Positions 6,744 to 13,854 of a DNA stretch of 14,998 bases are shown in pieces (positions within the stretch are counted from its first letter, which is position 1; the number at the start of each line of letters is the position of its first letter). The notes under the pieces were generated by a model, which saw only the letters and a program-made list of their open reading frames with translations, had not been told where the DNA came from and did not search any database. The translations under genes and the position numbers were made by a program. The stretch spans positions 1-14,998 of the forward strand of contig JABDJY010000505.1 of assembly GCA_013003285.1 (NCBI GenBank), written 5' to 3'. The DNA is from Alphaproteobacteria bacterium (lineage in GTDB: Bacteria; Pseudomonadota; Alphaproteobacteria; UBA6615).

Positions 6744-7085
6744 ATGACCGACAAACCTGAGGTGACCGGGGCCAGCAGACCGGGCGTTGAAAACGAGGTG
6801 GTCGCGCAATCGCCCGACATGCGGTTCACGCTCTACTCGATTGAGCCCGGGGCGCAGATTCCCTGGCATTTTCACAGCGAAGTATCCGACTGGTATATCT
6901 GCCGCGAAGGCATCTTTTCTGTGGAGACCCAGTCGCCCGACCATGTGGCGACACTGGGCGTCGGCGACATGTTTCAGGTGCCGGTACGTCAAGTGCACCG
7001 CGTGATCAATCGCGGCGATAGCCCCTGCCGTTTTGCCCTGATACAAGGTCTCGGCGCGTATGATTTTAATCCGGCGGAGGGCTAA
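6744..7085 (+). CDS. Small cupin-domain protein (first of two)
   Basis: A 113-residue single-domain cupin. Motif 1 reads HFHSEVSDWYICREG, keeping both metal-binding His but with Asp at the usual Glu position. Motif 2 reads GDMFQVPVRQVHRVIN, keeping the third His but with Arg in place of the usual glycine. Metal binding is plausible. Small cupins of this kind include isomerases, dioxygenases, sugar-acid epimerases and ligand-binding regulators, and the function here is not identifiable. The start at 6744 has a weak AGGCGA upstream; AAGGAG at 6721-6726 is rather far. The frame stays open upstream to 5994, but that part is antisense to the GST gene and not protein-like. It leads the + strand operon; the second cupin follows 37 bases later. 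Confidence 0.75.
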   Translation: MTDKPEVTGASRPGVENEVVAQSPDMRFTLYSIEPGAQIPWHFHSEVSDWYICREGIFSVETQSPDHVATLGVGDMFQVPVRQVHRVINRGDSPCRFALIQGLGAYDFNPAEG

Positions 7086-7122
7086 CATTCCGCCGGCGCG
7101 ACAACAAAAGGGAGAGAGAACA

Positions 7123-7530
7123 ATGTCCGATGCGGCAACGAAAACCGAAGGCGCCTATAAGGGCGGTGACGGCAATTACTATTTCGATGTGGCCAATCTA
7201 AAGGGCCTCGACGCCGGCCCCGGCTATGCACCGACCTTCGGCCCGGTGGTCGAAGGTGAGCTGACCCAGGTCGGTATCATGACGATCCCGGCGGGCCAGT
7301 CGTCGGATCCGCATACCCATCCCAACGAGCAGTGGATCTACCTGCTGAAAGGCCGCTTGCACGCGGTGGTCGATGGTCAGGAGCGCGAGGTTGTGCCCGG
7401 CGAGCTGATGTATATTCCGGCCAACGTGGTCCACAATGTGGAGGTGCTGCCGGGTGACGATGCGCATTTTTTCACCTGTAAGGATCTGCGCCACGGCATC
7501 GCCGGCAAGCCCGTCGGACCGGCGCGATAG
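7123..7530 (+). CDS. Cupin-domain protein (second of two)
   Basis: A 135-residue cupin with a classical metal site: HTHPNEQWIYLLKG holds two His and a Glu/Gln ligand, and MYIPANVVHNVEV holds the third His. An N-terminal ~45-residue extension precedes the barrel. It is not a close copy of the upstream cupin: the motifs differ (HTHPNEQ against HFHSEVSD), so the pair is not a recent duplication. The ribosome site AAAGGGAGAG at 7107-7116 fixes the ATG at 7123. It lies 23 bases before the dehydrogenase gene, so cotranscription is likely. Possible roles are a dioxygenase, isomerase or decarboxylase step in the pathway of this operon; the exact reaction cannot be told. Confidence 0.8.
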   Translation: MSDAATKTEGAYKGGDGNYYFDVANLKGLDAGPGYAPTFGPVVEGELTQVGIMTIPAGQSSDPHTHPNEQWIYLLKGRLHAVVDGQEREVVPGELMYIPANVVHNVEVLPGDDAHFFTCKDLRHGIAGKPVGPAR

Positions 7531-7553
7531 TCGCGAAAAAAGGGGCCAGCAAG

Positions 7554-8480
7554 ATGGCAGAAACGGTCGCCATAATCGGCGCCGGCACCATCGGCGCGTC
7601 CTGGACCAGCTATTTCCTGGCCCAGGGCTGCGACGTGCGTGTATGGGACCCGGCCGAGGGGTTCGCTGAGCGGACGCACGAGTTTGTCGCCCGGGTCTGG
7701 CCGATCCTCGAACAGCTCGGCTTTGCCGACGGCGCATCGCGCGACCGCGCGGTCTATTGCGATAACCTGTCAGACGCCCTTTCGGGGGTTACGTTTGTGC
7801 AGGAGAGCGGGCCGGAAGATGCCGCGGTGAAGACCGCGTTGATCGCCGAGATCGACGCGCATCTGCCGGCGGAAATCGTGATCTCGTCGAGTTCGACCGC
7901 GCTGCCGACCAGCGAATTCCAGGGCGGTGCCGCGCATCCGGAGCGCGTCGTTCTGGGCCATCCGTTCAATCCGCCCCATTTGATGCCCCTGGTCGAAGTG
8001 GGCGGCGGCAAGCAAACCGTCACTTGGGCGGTCGACCGGGCCATGGCGTTCTATGAGAGTGTCGGCAAATCGCCGGTGCGCCTGCGCGCCGAAATCCCCG
8101 GCCATCTGGCCAACCGGCTGCAGGCGGCGGTCTATCGCGAGGCGGTTCATCTGGTGGCCGAGGGCTACGCCACTGTCGCCGATATCGATAAGGCCATGTC
8201 CGGTGGGCCGGGCCTGCGTTGGGCCTTCATGGGGCCCCACATGACCTATCATCTGGGGGGCGGGGCCGGCGGCATTGCCAACTATTTCGAGATTCTGGGC
8301 GCCAGCCAGGAACGCCGCTGGGAGGCGCTGGGCGCGCCAGAGTTGACCGACGAGGTCAAACAGCAAATCATCGCCGGTGTGGTGGAAGAGGCGGCGGGCC
8401 GTTCCATCGACGAGTTGGCGGCCGCGCGCGACGAGACCTTGCTCAACTTGCTGAAGGCGCTCGGCAAAAGCGCTATCTAG
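7554..8480 (+). CDS. 3-hydroxyacyl-CoA dehydrogenase family protein, carnitine/gulonate dehydrogenase-like
   Basis: A 308-residue NAD-dependent dehydrogenase. The Rossmann motif GAGTIG is at residues 9-14, and Asp32 at the end of the second strand favours NAD over NADP. SSSSTALPTSEFQ (111-123), GHPFNPPHLMPLVEV (135-149) and HLANRLQAA (184-192) supply the expected catalytic His136, Glu148 and Asn187. The C-terminal GPGLRWAFMGPHMTYHLGGG is typical of the short branch that includes L-carnitine 3-dehydrogenase and lambda-crystallin/L-gulonate dehydrogenase, rather than of fatty-acid FadB. It therefore probably oxidises a free 3-hydroxy acid to a 3-oxo acid. No thioesterase-like C-terminal extension is fused here, as occurs in some carnitine dehydrogenases, but a thioesterase domain is encoded two genes downstream. 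AAGGGG lies upstream of the ATG. Third gene of the + operon. Confidence 0.87.
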   Translation: MAETVAIIGAGTIGASWTSYFLAQGCDVRVWDPAEGFAERTHEFVARVWPILEQLGFADGASRDRAVYCDNLSDALSGVTFVQESGPEDAAVKTALIAEIDAHLPAEIVISSSSTALPTSEFQGGAAHPERVVLGHPFNPPHLMPLVEVGGGKQTVTWAVDRAMAFYESVGKSPVRLRAEIPGHLANRLQAAVYREAVHLVAEGYATVADIDKAMSGGPGLRWAFMGPHMTYHLGGGAGGIANYFEILGASQERRWEALGAPELTDEVKQQIIAGVVEEAAGRSIDELAAARDETLLNLLKALGKSAI

Positions 8481-8513
8481 GCGGATATAAAATCAAGAAG
8501 AAGGGGAACGCCC

Positions 8514-9680
8514 ATGACCAAAGCTGGGACCGATACAGAAACCGAAACTCCGCTATTATTTTCGCCCCTGACCCTGGGCGGCGTGACCCTGAAAAACCGC
8601 GTGGTCATTTCGCCCATGTGCCAATATTCGGCCCAGGACGGGCTGGCCAACGACTGGCACAGCGTCCATCTCGGCCAATACGCTTTGGGCGGATCCGCCC
8701 TGGTGTTCTGCGAGGCCGCCGCCGTCGAAGCGCGCGGGCGCATCACCCATGGCGATCTGGGGATCTGGTCGGCGGAACACGCTGCGGCACTCAAACCCAT
8801 CACCTCGTTTCTCCGCGCCCATGGCGCGGCCCCGGGCATGCAAATCGCCCATGCCGGCCGCAAGGCCAGCATGCAGCGCCCCTGGCAGGGCCACGGCCCG
8901 TTGGACGAAAGCGACAGTGCGCGCGGCGAAACCGCTTGGGACATCGTCGCCCCCAGCGCCGAGCCGGTCAGCGACGGGTCGCTGATGCCCCATGAGATGA
9001 GCCTGGAGGATATTGCAACCGTACAGCAGGCCTTCGCCGATGCGGCCGGCTACACCGATGATGCCGGGTTCGAGGTGCTGGAGCTTCACTCGGCCCATGG
9101 CTATCTGTCTCACACCTTCTTGTCGCCGACATCGAACCACCGTAACGACGCTTATGGCGGCGACCGTGCCGGACGCATGCGGTTTACGCTCGAGACGGTC
9201 GAGAAGGTGCGCGCCGTATGGCCCGCCCACAAGCCGTTCTTTGTGCGTATCTCGACGGTCGACGGCGTGGAGGGCGGTTGGGATGTCGAGGACTCGATCG
9301 CGCTGACCGCCGAGATGAAGCAGCGCGGCGTCGATGTGGTGGATTGTTCGTCGGGCGGTATCGCCGGCATGGCGACCACGACGCGCGATCCGTTGCCGCT
9401 GGGCTTCCGCCTGCCGTTCTCCGATCGAATCCGCCGTGACAACGATATCGCGACCATGACCCACGGGCTGATTCTGCACGCCGACCAGGCCGAGGAAATC
9501 CTGCAGGCCGGTCAGGCCGATCTGATCGGCATCGCGCGCGGAGCGCTCTACAACCCCTATTGGGCGCGCCATGCGGCGCATGAATTGGGCTTCGACCCGG
9601 GTTTCGACGATTGGCCCGATCAATATGGCTGGTGGCTGACCCGCCGCGAAGCCCATTTAAAAAGCATCGGCGCGCGCTGA
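8514..9680 (+). CDS. NADH:flavin oxidoreductase, Old Yellow Enzyme family (NamA/YqjM-like)
   Basis: A 388-residue FMN-dependent TIM-barrel ene-reductase. It shows SPMCQYSA (Cys36 and Tyr38, matching the YqjM-class cysteine that tunes the flavin), QIAHAGRKAS (110-119), and the substrate-binding His pair in ELHSAHGYLSHTFLSP (His192, His195). The NHRNDAYGG signature and the phosphate-binding GQADLIGIARGAL near the C-terminus complete the fold. Such enzymes reduce activated C=C bonds of enones, enoates or nitro compounds with NAD(P)H. The ATG at 8514 follows AAGAAGGGGAA closely, 33 bases after the dehydrogenase stop. In this operon a C=C reduction near a hydroxyacid oxidation suggests breakdown of an unsaturated or cyclic compound. 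This is inference; the substrate is unknown. Confidence 0.92.
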   Translation: MTKAGTDTETETPLLFSPLTLGGVTLKNRVVISPMCQYSAQDGLANDWHSVHLGQYALGGSALVFCEAAAVEARGRITHGDLGIWSAEHAAALKPITSFLRAHGAAPGMQIAHAGRKASMQRPWQGHGPLDESDSARGETAWDIVAPSAEPVSDGSLMPHEMSLEDIATVQQAFADAAGYTDDAGFEVLELHSAHGYLSHTFLSPTSNHRNDAYGGDRAGRMRFTLETVEKVRAVWPAHKPFFVRISTVDGVEGGWDVEDSIALTAEMKQRGVDVVDCSSGGIAGMATTTRDPLPLGFRLPFSDRIRRDNDIATMTHGLILHADQAEEILQAGQADLIGIARGALYNPYWARHAAHELGFDPGFDDWPDQYGWWLTRREAHLKSIGAR

Positions 9681-9740
9681 CCTAGCGGCCCGAGATTTAA
9701 GGTTTAACGTCCCGCAAACTTGAACAAGATGAGTTCCAAC

Positions 9741-10748
9741 ATGGCGTCGCCGATCCGTTTTCATTTCGATTTTGTTTCCGCCTATTCCTATGTCGCCATG
9801 AACCGGATCGACAAAGTGGCGGCCCGCTATGGCCGCGAGGTCGACTGGAATGTGGTGGTGTTGCCGCAAGTGCTGGCCCACCACAACGCCACGTCGCCGC
9901 GCGATCAGCCGGCGAAGTTCGCCCACAATCGAAAAGATTTCCCCCGGCTGTGCCGCATGAACGGCTTGCCGGTGAACTTCCCGCCCGAGGTGCCGCCCTA
10001 TGGCGCCAGCCTGCATCGGCTGGTTTTTCTACGCCTCCAGCGCAAGGACGTGGCGTTGGCCAAGCGTTTCGCGCTGGCCGTCGATAACCGCTATTTTGGG
10101 CTCGGCAAGGAAGTTCGCACCGCCCGGCAATTGGCGAGCGCCTGCAAGGCGTATGGCGTCGATATCGACATCGATGAGATCAAGGCGGCGGAAGGCGACC
10201 GCCGCGCCAAGAAGGCGCTGGCCGAGGGATTTGATCTGGCCATCGCCGACGGCATGTTCGGCGCGCCGTTCATGGTTTGCGACGGCGAGACCTATTGGGG
10301 CGCCGACCGGCTCGATCATCTGGAATACGATCTCAAGCGGAAGATCAAGGTACCCAAGGGCTACGAGCCTTTTAACCTGCTGAGCAATTTTACCGAGCGC
10401 AACGGCCCGCTGTTCAAGCGCATCCGGGGTGGCAAGATTACCTTCGCTTTTCGCGCCGATGCCCGCCACCTCAACCCACGCGAGGTGGTCCATGGTGGTT
10501 GGCTGACCAGTTTCGTCGATGTGTCGATGGGGCAATCGGGCCGGTTTTATCTGGGCAAGCCGGGGCTGAATCCAACGATCCATCTGGAAACCGATTTCAT
10601 TGCGCCGATCCGGCCCGGGCAGTGGGTCGAGTGCGAGGCCCGGCTGGTCAGCGCGACACGGTCCATGACCTTCATGGAGGGGGTTGTCACTGCCGATGGC
10701 GAGCCGGTGGCGCGTTGTTCGGGAATCTTCAAGATACTGCGAGACTAG
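9741..10748 (+). CDS. Fusion protein: HCCA-isomerase (DsbA/GST-kappa) domain plus PaaI-type hotdog thioesterase
   Basis: One uninterrupted 335-residue frame carries two domains. Residues 4-200 match 2-hydroxychromene-2-carboxylate isomerase: FHFDFVSAYSYVAM with the catalytic Ser13 position, a helical insert, and the cis-proline/active-site end GAPFMVCDGETYWGADRLDHLE (Pro176 in the cis-Pro slot). That family isomerises ring-opened aromatic intermediates with glutathione. Residues 205-335 match PaaI/YbgC hotdog thioesterases: PKGYEPF at the start, VVHGGWLTSFVDVSMG (His251-Gly-Gly, Asp260), DFIAPIRPGQWVE and the RCSGIF end. PKGYEPF resembles a free thioesterase N-terminus, so two adjacent genes seem to have joined. 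No stop or frame change occurs at the junction. The start at 9741 (MASPIRF) is typical of the family; ATG 9729 and TTG 9720 are in frame upstream without better ribosome sites. Last gene of the operon, 60 bases after the reductase. Confidence 0.82.
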   Translation: MASPIRFHFDFVSAYSYVAMNRIDKVAARYGREVDWNVVVLPQVLAHHNATSPRDQPAKFAHNRKDFPRLCRMNGLPVNFPPEVPPYGASLHRLVFLRLQRKDVALAKRFALAVDNRYFGLGKEVRTARQLASACKAYGVDIDIDEIKAAEGDRRAKKALAEGFDLAIADGMFGAPFMVCDGETYWGADRLDHLEYDLKRKIKVPKGYEPFNLLSNFTERNGPLFKRIRGGKITFAFRADARHLNPREVVHGGWLTSFVDVSMGQSGRFYLGKPGLNPTIHLETDFIAPIRPGQWVECEARLVSATRSMTFMEGVVTADGEPVARCSGIFKILRD

Positions 10749-10769
10749 GCGCTCGCGCTGCGCTTGCCC

Positions 10770-11543
10770 TTAGCCGTCGGAAAGCTCGCGCCAGATACGG
10801 TCGAAATCGGCGTGCGTGTCGCTGAAGGCTTCAACCAGTTTGGGATCGAAATGGCCGACTGAATCGATCCGCGCGTCGCCGCTGATGATGATGCTGCGCG
10901 CGGTCTCGTGATCGAAGGCGGGCTTGTAGGAGCGGGCGGTGCGCAGCGCATCGTAGATGTCGGCGATCTGGGTGATGCGCGCCGACAGAGGAATGTCTTC
11001 GCCGCCTAGGGCATTGGGATAACCGGTGCCGTCCCATTTCTCGTGATGGTTCAGCGCGATTTCCGCCGCCATCGCCAGATTGGGCGACTGACTGAGAATG
11101 CGATGGCCGTAGATGGTGTGGTTGTCCATTTCCTGGCGCTCGGTCTCGCTCAGCGGCCCGGCCTTGCCGAGCACGATGGGGTCGACGCTGATTTTGCCGA
11201 GATCGTGTAATTGCGCTGAATAGTGAATCTCTTCGCAGAACGCCGTGTCCATACCCACAGTCTGCGCCAGAAAGAAGCTATATTCGTTGACCCGGCGTGT
11301 GTGGTTGCCGGTGCCCTCATCGTAAATTTGCGCCGCGCGGGCGAGAAAATAGATGGTGTTTTCCAGCTCTTGTTTGGATTGCTGGACCGTCGCCGCTGGA
11401 ACTAGTGGCGGTGTCTGCGTTTCCGTTTCGCCATCTGCGGCGATCAAATCAAAGGCCCGCTGCACGGCAGCCATGTCCCGCTGATCTATCGCCAGACCGG
11501 GATGATGGTCGATATACTCCGACAAGATAAACGCTTCGGTCAT
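10770..11543 (-). CDS. HD-GYP domain cyclic-di-GMP phosphodiesterase, no receiver domain
   Basis: A 257-residue cytoplasmic protein. After a variable ~60-residue N-terminus the HD-GYP domain is complete: GNHTRRV (His81), the HDLGK metal motif (113-117), NHTIYGH (His142, His147), HHEKWDGTGYP (166-176, containing GYP), and IADIYDAL (Asp195). HD-GYP enzymes hydrolyse cyclic-di-GMP and so affect motility, adhesion or virulence programmes. Most alphaproteobacterial members carry an N-terminal receiver or sensor domain. Here the N-terminus is short and carries no phosphoacceptor motif, so the input signal is unknown or comes from a partner. The upstream ribosome site is weak (TAGAG). It converges with the fusion gene with 21 bases between stops and diverges from the MFS gene. 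Confidence 0.9.
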   Translation of the reverse strand: MTEAFILSEYIDHHPGLAIDQRDMAAVQRAFDLIAADGETETQTPPLVPAATVQQSKQELENTIYFLARAAQIYDEGTGNHTRRVNEYSFFLAQTVGMDTAFCEEIHYSAQLHDLGKISVDPIVLGKAGPLSETERQEMDNHTIYGHRILSQSPNLAMAAEIALNHHEKWDGTGYPNALGGEDIPLSARITQIADIYDALRTARSYKPAFDHETARSIIISGDARIDSVGHFDPKLVEAFSDTHADFDRIWRELSDG

Positions 11544-11709
11544 CAGAATACTCTAGGGCCGAGTTGAGGGAATTGTTAACCTGATCCGATTTTACCTCTC
11601 CGATCTTAATGAGCGGTGTAGAGACGGCGGGACATAGTATGTTTTCTGCGCGTGTCGCTGATCGGGGTAGGTTAAGATCGGGTTTTCAAGGCCATTCTTT
11701 TATAGCTCC
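11544..11709. promoter_or_regulatory. Divergent regulatory region with repeated GATCGG-type boxes
   Basis: 166 bases between HD-GYP (-) and MFS (+). A perfect 10-base inverted repeat, CCGATCTTAA at 11600-11609 and TTAAGATCGG at 11672-11681, has 62 bases between its arms. Two direct GATCGGG copies lie at 11660-11666 and 11676-11682, 16 bases apart. A further ATCCGAT at 11584-11590 and a TTAACCT/AGGTTAA inverted pair (11576-11582, 11669-11675) add to the symmetry. The arrangement suggests regulator binding sites serving both genes. I see no convincing -35/-10 pair. Confidence 0.45.
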
Positions 11710-12996
11710 ATGACAGAACCGGTGAATAACTCCGCAAACGGCGTCCGGCGCGCCCGTTTAGCCGTAATGGCTGCGATGGCGCCGTTTCTGGGCTTGGCGT
11801 TCATGTTGAGCCAGTTTTTGCGGTCGGCGCCGGCGGTCATCGCGCCGGATTTGCGTAGCGAGCTGGACCTATCGGCGGCTGAACTCAGTAGCCTGCCGGC
11901 GGCGCTATTTCTCGGTTCGGCCTTGATGCAGCTGCCGGTCGGCGTTCTGCTCGACCGGTTTGGGCCACGCCGCACCATCGCCGGGTTCCTGCTGATTTCG
12001 GCCACCGGCACCCTGGGAATTTCCATCGCGCAAACGCCATTCACACTGGCCATTGCCCTGTTTATTGCCGGCTGCGGTATCGCGCCGGTCTATATGGGGT
12101 TGATCGTCATGCTGTCGCGCTGGGTGCCACGCGACCGTCTGGCGACGGCGAGTTCGATTGCGGTCGCGGTGAGCGGCGGCGGGTTGCTGTTATCGGCAAC
12201 GCCGTTCGCCTGGGCCAGCGCGGCGATCGGCTGGCGCGATGCGTTGGGCCTTGTCGGCATCGGTGCTGCCGTTGTCGGCGTGGTGGTTTATTTCGTGGCA
12301 CGCGACCGGCCGCCAGGCGCCACGGTGAACGAACCGGTGCCCGAAACCTTGGGCCAGACCATTCGCGGGATCGGACAAATTCTCGGCGACCGGCGGCTTT
12401 ATGGCCTGGCGGCGGTGGCCGCCATTGCCGTGGGGTCCTTTTTGAGCACGCGCGCGCTGTGGACCGGGCCCTATCTCAACGATGTGTTCGGGCTCGATCT
12501 GATCGGCCGGGGCAACGTCATTCTCGCCCTGTCGTTCGCCTGGCTGGTCTCGGCGTTGTTCTACGGCCCGCTCGACCGCTTGTTCGATACCAGGCGTGGC
12601 GTGGTCAGCGCCGGCGCCATCTCCATGGCGCTGGTATTTGTGCTGCTGACCGTCAACAACAACAGCTCGGTCGCTCTGGTGACCGGGTTGTTTATTTTAC
12701 TGGGCTTGGCGTCGGCCTTTACCGCGCCGATCTTCGCCCACGCCAGGTCGCTGTTCCCCGACAGCCATACCGGCCGCGCGATCACGGCGATAAACCTGTT
12801 CATCTGGGGCGGTGTGTTTATGGTCCAGGTGGTCACCGGCGCCATCGTCAACGCGTTCCCCGCCGACGCCGCCGGCCGCAGCCCGGTCGAGGCCTATCAG
12901 GCCATGTTCGCGACCCTGGCGGTGGCGCTCATCGTGGCGGTATTGATCTACCGGCGCACCGAAGACGTACCACCGTCCGAGGATGTGGGCCGCTAA
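11710..12996 (+). CDS. Major facilitator superfamily transporter
   Basis: A 428-residue protein with about twelve hydrophobic helices, in two sets of six separated by a polar loop near residues 200-220. The loop between helices 2 and 3 carries motif A (GVLLDRFGPRR, residues 78-88), typical of MFS proton-coupled carriers. Helix 1 follows a short basic N-terminus (RRAR). It moves a small solute across the inner membrane; direction and substrate cannot be read, although CynX/AraJ-like carriers come to mind. No clear Shine-Dalgarno site precedes the ATG at 11710; a later in-frame ATG at 11767 would cut into helix 1, so 11710 is preferred. Its stop overlaps the stop of the convergent SDR gene. Proximity to the catabolic genes suggests uptake or efflux of the same compound. 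Confidence 0.88.
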   Translation: MTEPVNNSANGVRRARLAVMAAMAPFLGLAFMLSQFLRSAPAVIAPDLRSELDLSAAELSSLPAALFLGSALMQLPVGVLLDRFGPRRTIAGFLLISATGTLGISIAQTPFTLAIALFIAGCGIAPVYMGLIVMLSRWVPRDRLATASSIAVAVSGGGLLLSATPFAWASAAIGWRDALGLVGIGAAVVGVVVYFVARDRPPGATVNEPVPETLGQTIRGIGQILGDRRLYGLAAVAAIAVGSFLSTRALWTGPYLNDVFGLDLIGRGNVILALSFAWLVSALFYGPLDRLFDTRRGVVSAGAISMALVFVLLTVNNNSSVALVTGLFILLGLASAFTAPIFAHARSLFPDSHTGRAITAINLFIWGGVFMVQVVTGAIVNAFPADAAGRSPVEAYQAMFATLAVALIVAVLIYRRTEDVPPSEDVGR

Positions 12997-13754
12997 TCCT
13001 CGAGGCCGGCGCGGCGACTGATATCGTTGAACTGAACCTGCACATGCTGGCCGGCGAGATCGTCCGGCGCCTCGCGGGCGAGCCAGGTCATCACCTTGGC
13101 CGGACGCTCCGGCGGCTGCCCCTGGTCGGGGGTCAGCGCCGCCTGACGGAAGACCTTGCTGGAATAGATTTCGCGCACCATGTCGGTCTCGGTAAAACCG
13201 GGTGAGAAGGCAAAAATCTTGACGTTGGTGTCTTGTAGATCGAAATGCAGGCACTGGGTCATGGACAGTAGCGCCGCCTTGGACGAGCAATAGGCCGCGT
13301 AGAAGCGGTCGGGGATGAAGGCGCGGGCACTGGTCAGATTGATGATGGTGCCGGCGTCGCGCTCCAGCATCGAGGGCAGGGCGGCAAAGATCATGTTGTA
13401 GGGTCCCATCACATTGACCCGCTGCACCGCCAGATAATCTTCCGGGGTTACATCGGCGACGCTGCCCATCTTGCCCGAACCGGCATTGTTGATCAGGACA
13501 TCGATGCGGCCATGGCGGGCCAGCAAATTGTCGACGAAAGCCTTCGCCGCCGCTTCATCGGAGACATCGAAGCCGTGGGTCTCGGCGGTGGCGCCGATGG
13601 CCTCCACGGCGGCCTTGGTCTCGGCGTTGGCATCGGCCGAGCGCGCGCACAGGATCAGCGTTGGTCCATCTTCGGCCAGCATCCGCGCCGCCGCGGCCCC
13701 AATGCCCCGGCTCGCCCCGGTCAGCACCACCACCTTGTCTTTTAAACTCGCCAT
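12993..13754 (-). CDS. Short-chain dehydrogenase/reductase (SDR)
   Basis: A 253-residue classical SDR. The cofactor motif TGASRGIG (residues 12-19), NNAG (89-92), the structural Asn114, catalytic Ser142 in NLTSARAF, and Tyr155/Lys159 in YCSSK are all present, so an active NAD(P)H oxidoreductase is expected. The arginines after the glycine motif (Arg16) and in CARSAD (Arg38) favour NADP. The start at 13754 is supported by GAGGGA seven bases upstream; a TTG at 13769 overlaps that site and is unlikely. It lies downstream of the Bax-inhibitor gene but is separated from it by a terminator, so it needs its own promoter. A CATAAT -10 at 13783-13788 is a weak candidate. The substrate is unknown; 3-oxoacyl or alcohol substrates are typical. 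Confidence 0.88.
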   Translation of the reverse strand: MASLKDKVVVLTGASRGIGAAAARMLAEDGPTLILCARSADANAETKAAVEAIGATAETHGFDVSDEAAAKAFVDNLLARHGRIDVLINNAGSGKMGSVADVTPEDYLAVQRVNVMGPYNMIFAALPSMLERDAGTIINLTSARAFIPDRFYAAYCSSKAALLSMTQCLHFDLQDTNVKIFAFSPGFTETDMVREIYSSKVFRQAALTPDQGQPPERPAKVMTWLAREAPDDLAGQHVQVQFNDISRRAGLED

Positions 13755-13761
13755 CTTCGAT

Positions 13762-13767
13762 TCCCTC
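13762..13767 (-). promoter_or_regulatory. Shine-Dalgarno site fixing the SDR start
   Basis: GAGGGA on the minus strand, seven bases before the ATG at 13754. It argues against the upstream TTG start at 13769, which overlaps it. Confidence 0.65.
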
Positions 13768-13804
13768 AATTGCGTCCCGCATTATGGCGCGGTGCGCGCA
13801 AAAG

Positions 13805-13834
13805 AAAACGCCCGGGGAAAGCCCCGGGCGTTTT
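13805..13834 (-). terminator. Strong rho-independent terminator of the Bax-inhibitor gene
   Basis: A perfect 13-base stem (AAAACGCCCGGGG pairing with CCCCGGGCGTTTT) with a four-base AAAG loop on the + strand. It begins 20 bases after the stop codon of the minus-strand gene at 13855. The A run on one side and T run on the other make it look able to stop transcription in both directions. It insulates the SDR gene from the Bax-inhibitor gene. Confidence 0.9.
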
Positions 13835-13854
13835 TAACTTAGTCTCGATTATGC

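Noticed and set aside
7123..7530. The two cupins as a recent tandem duplication
   Set aside because: Their lengths, N-termini and metal motifs differ, and no extended identity is visible.
8556..9656. A 366-codon open frame on the minus strand opposite the Old Yellow Enzyme gene
   Set aside because: It is fully antisense to a gene with clear family motifs, its translation shows no recognisable domain, and long antisense frames are common in GC-rich DNA.
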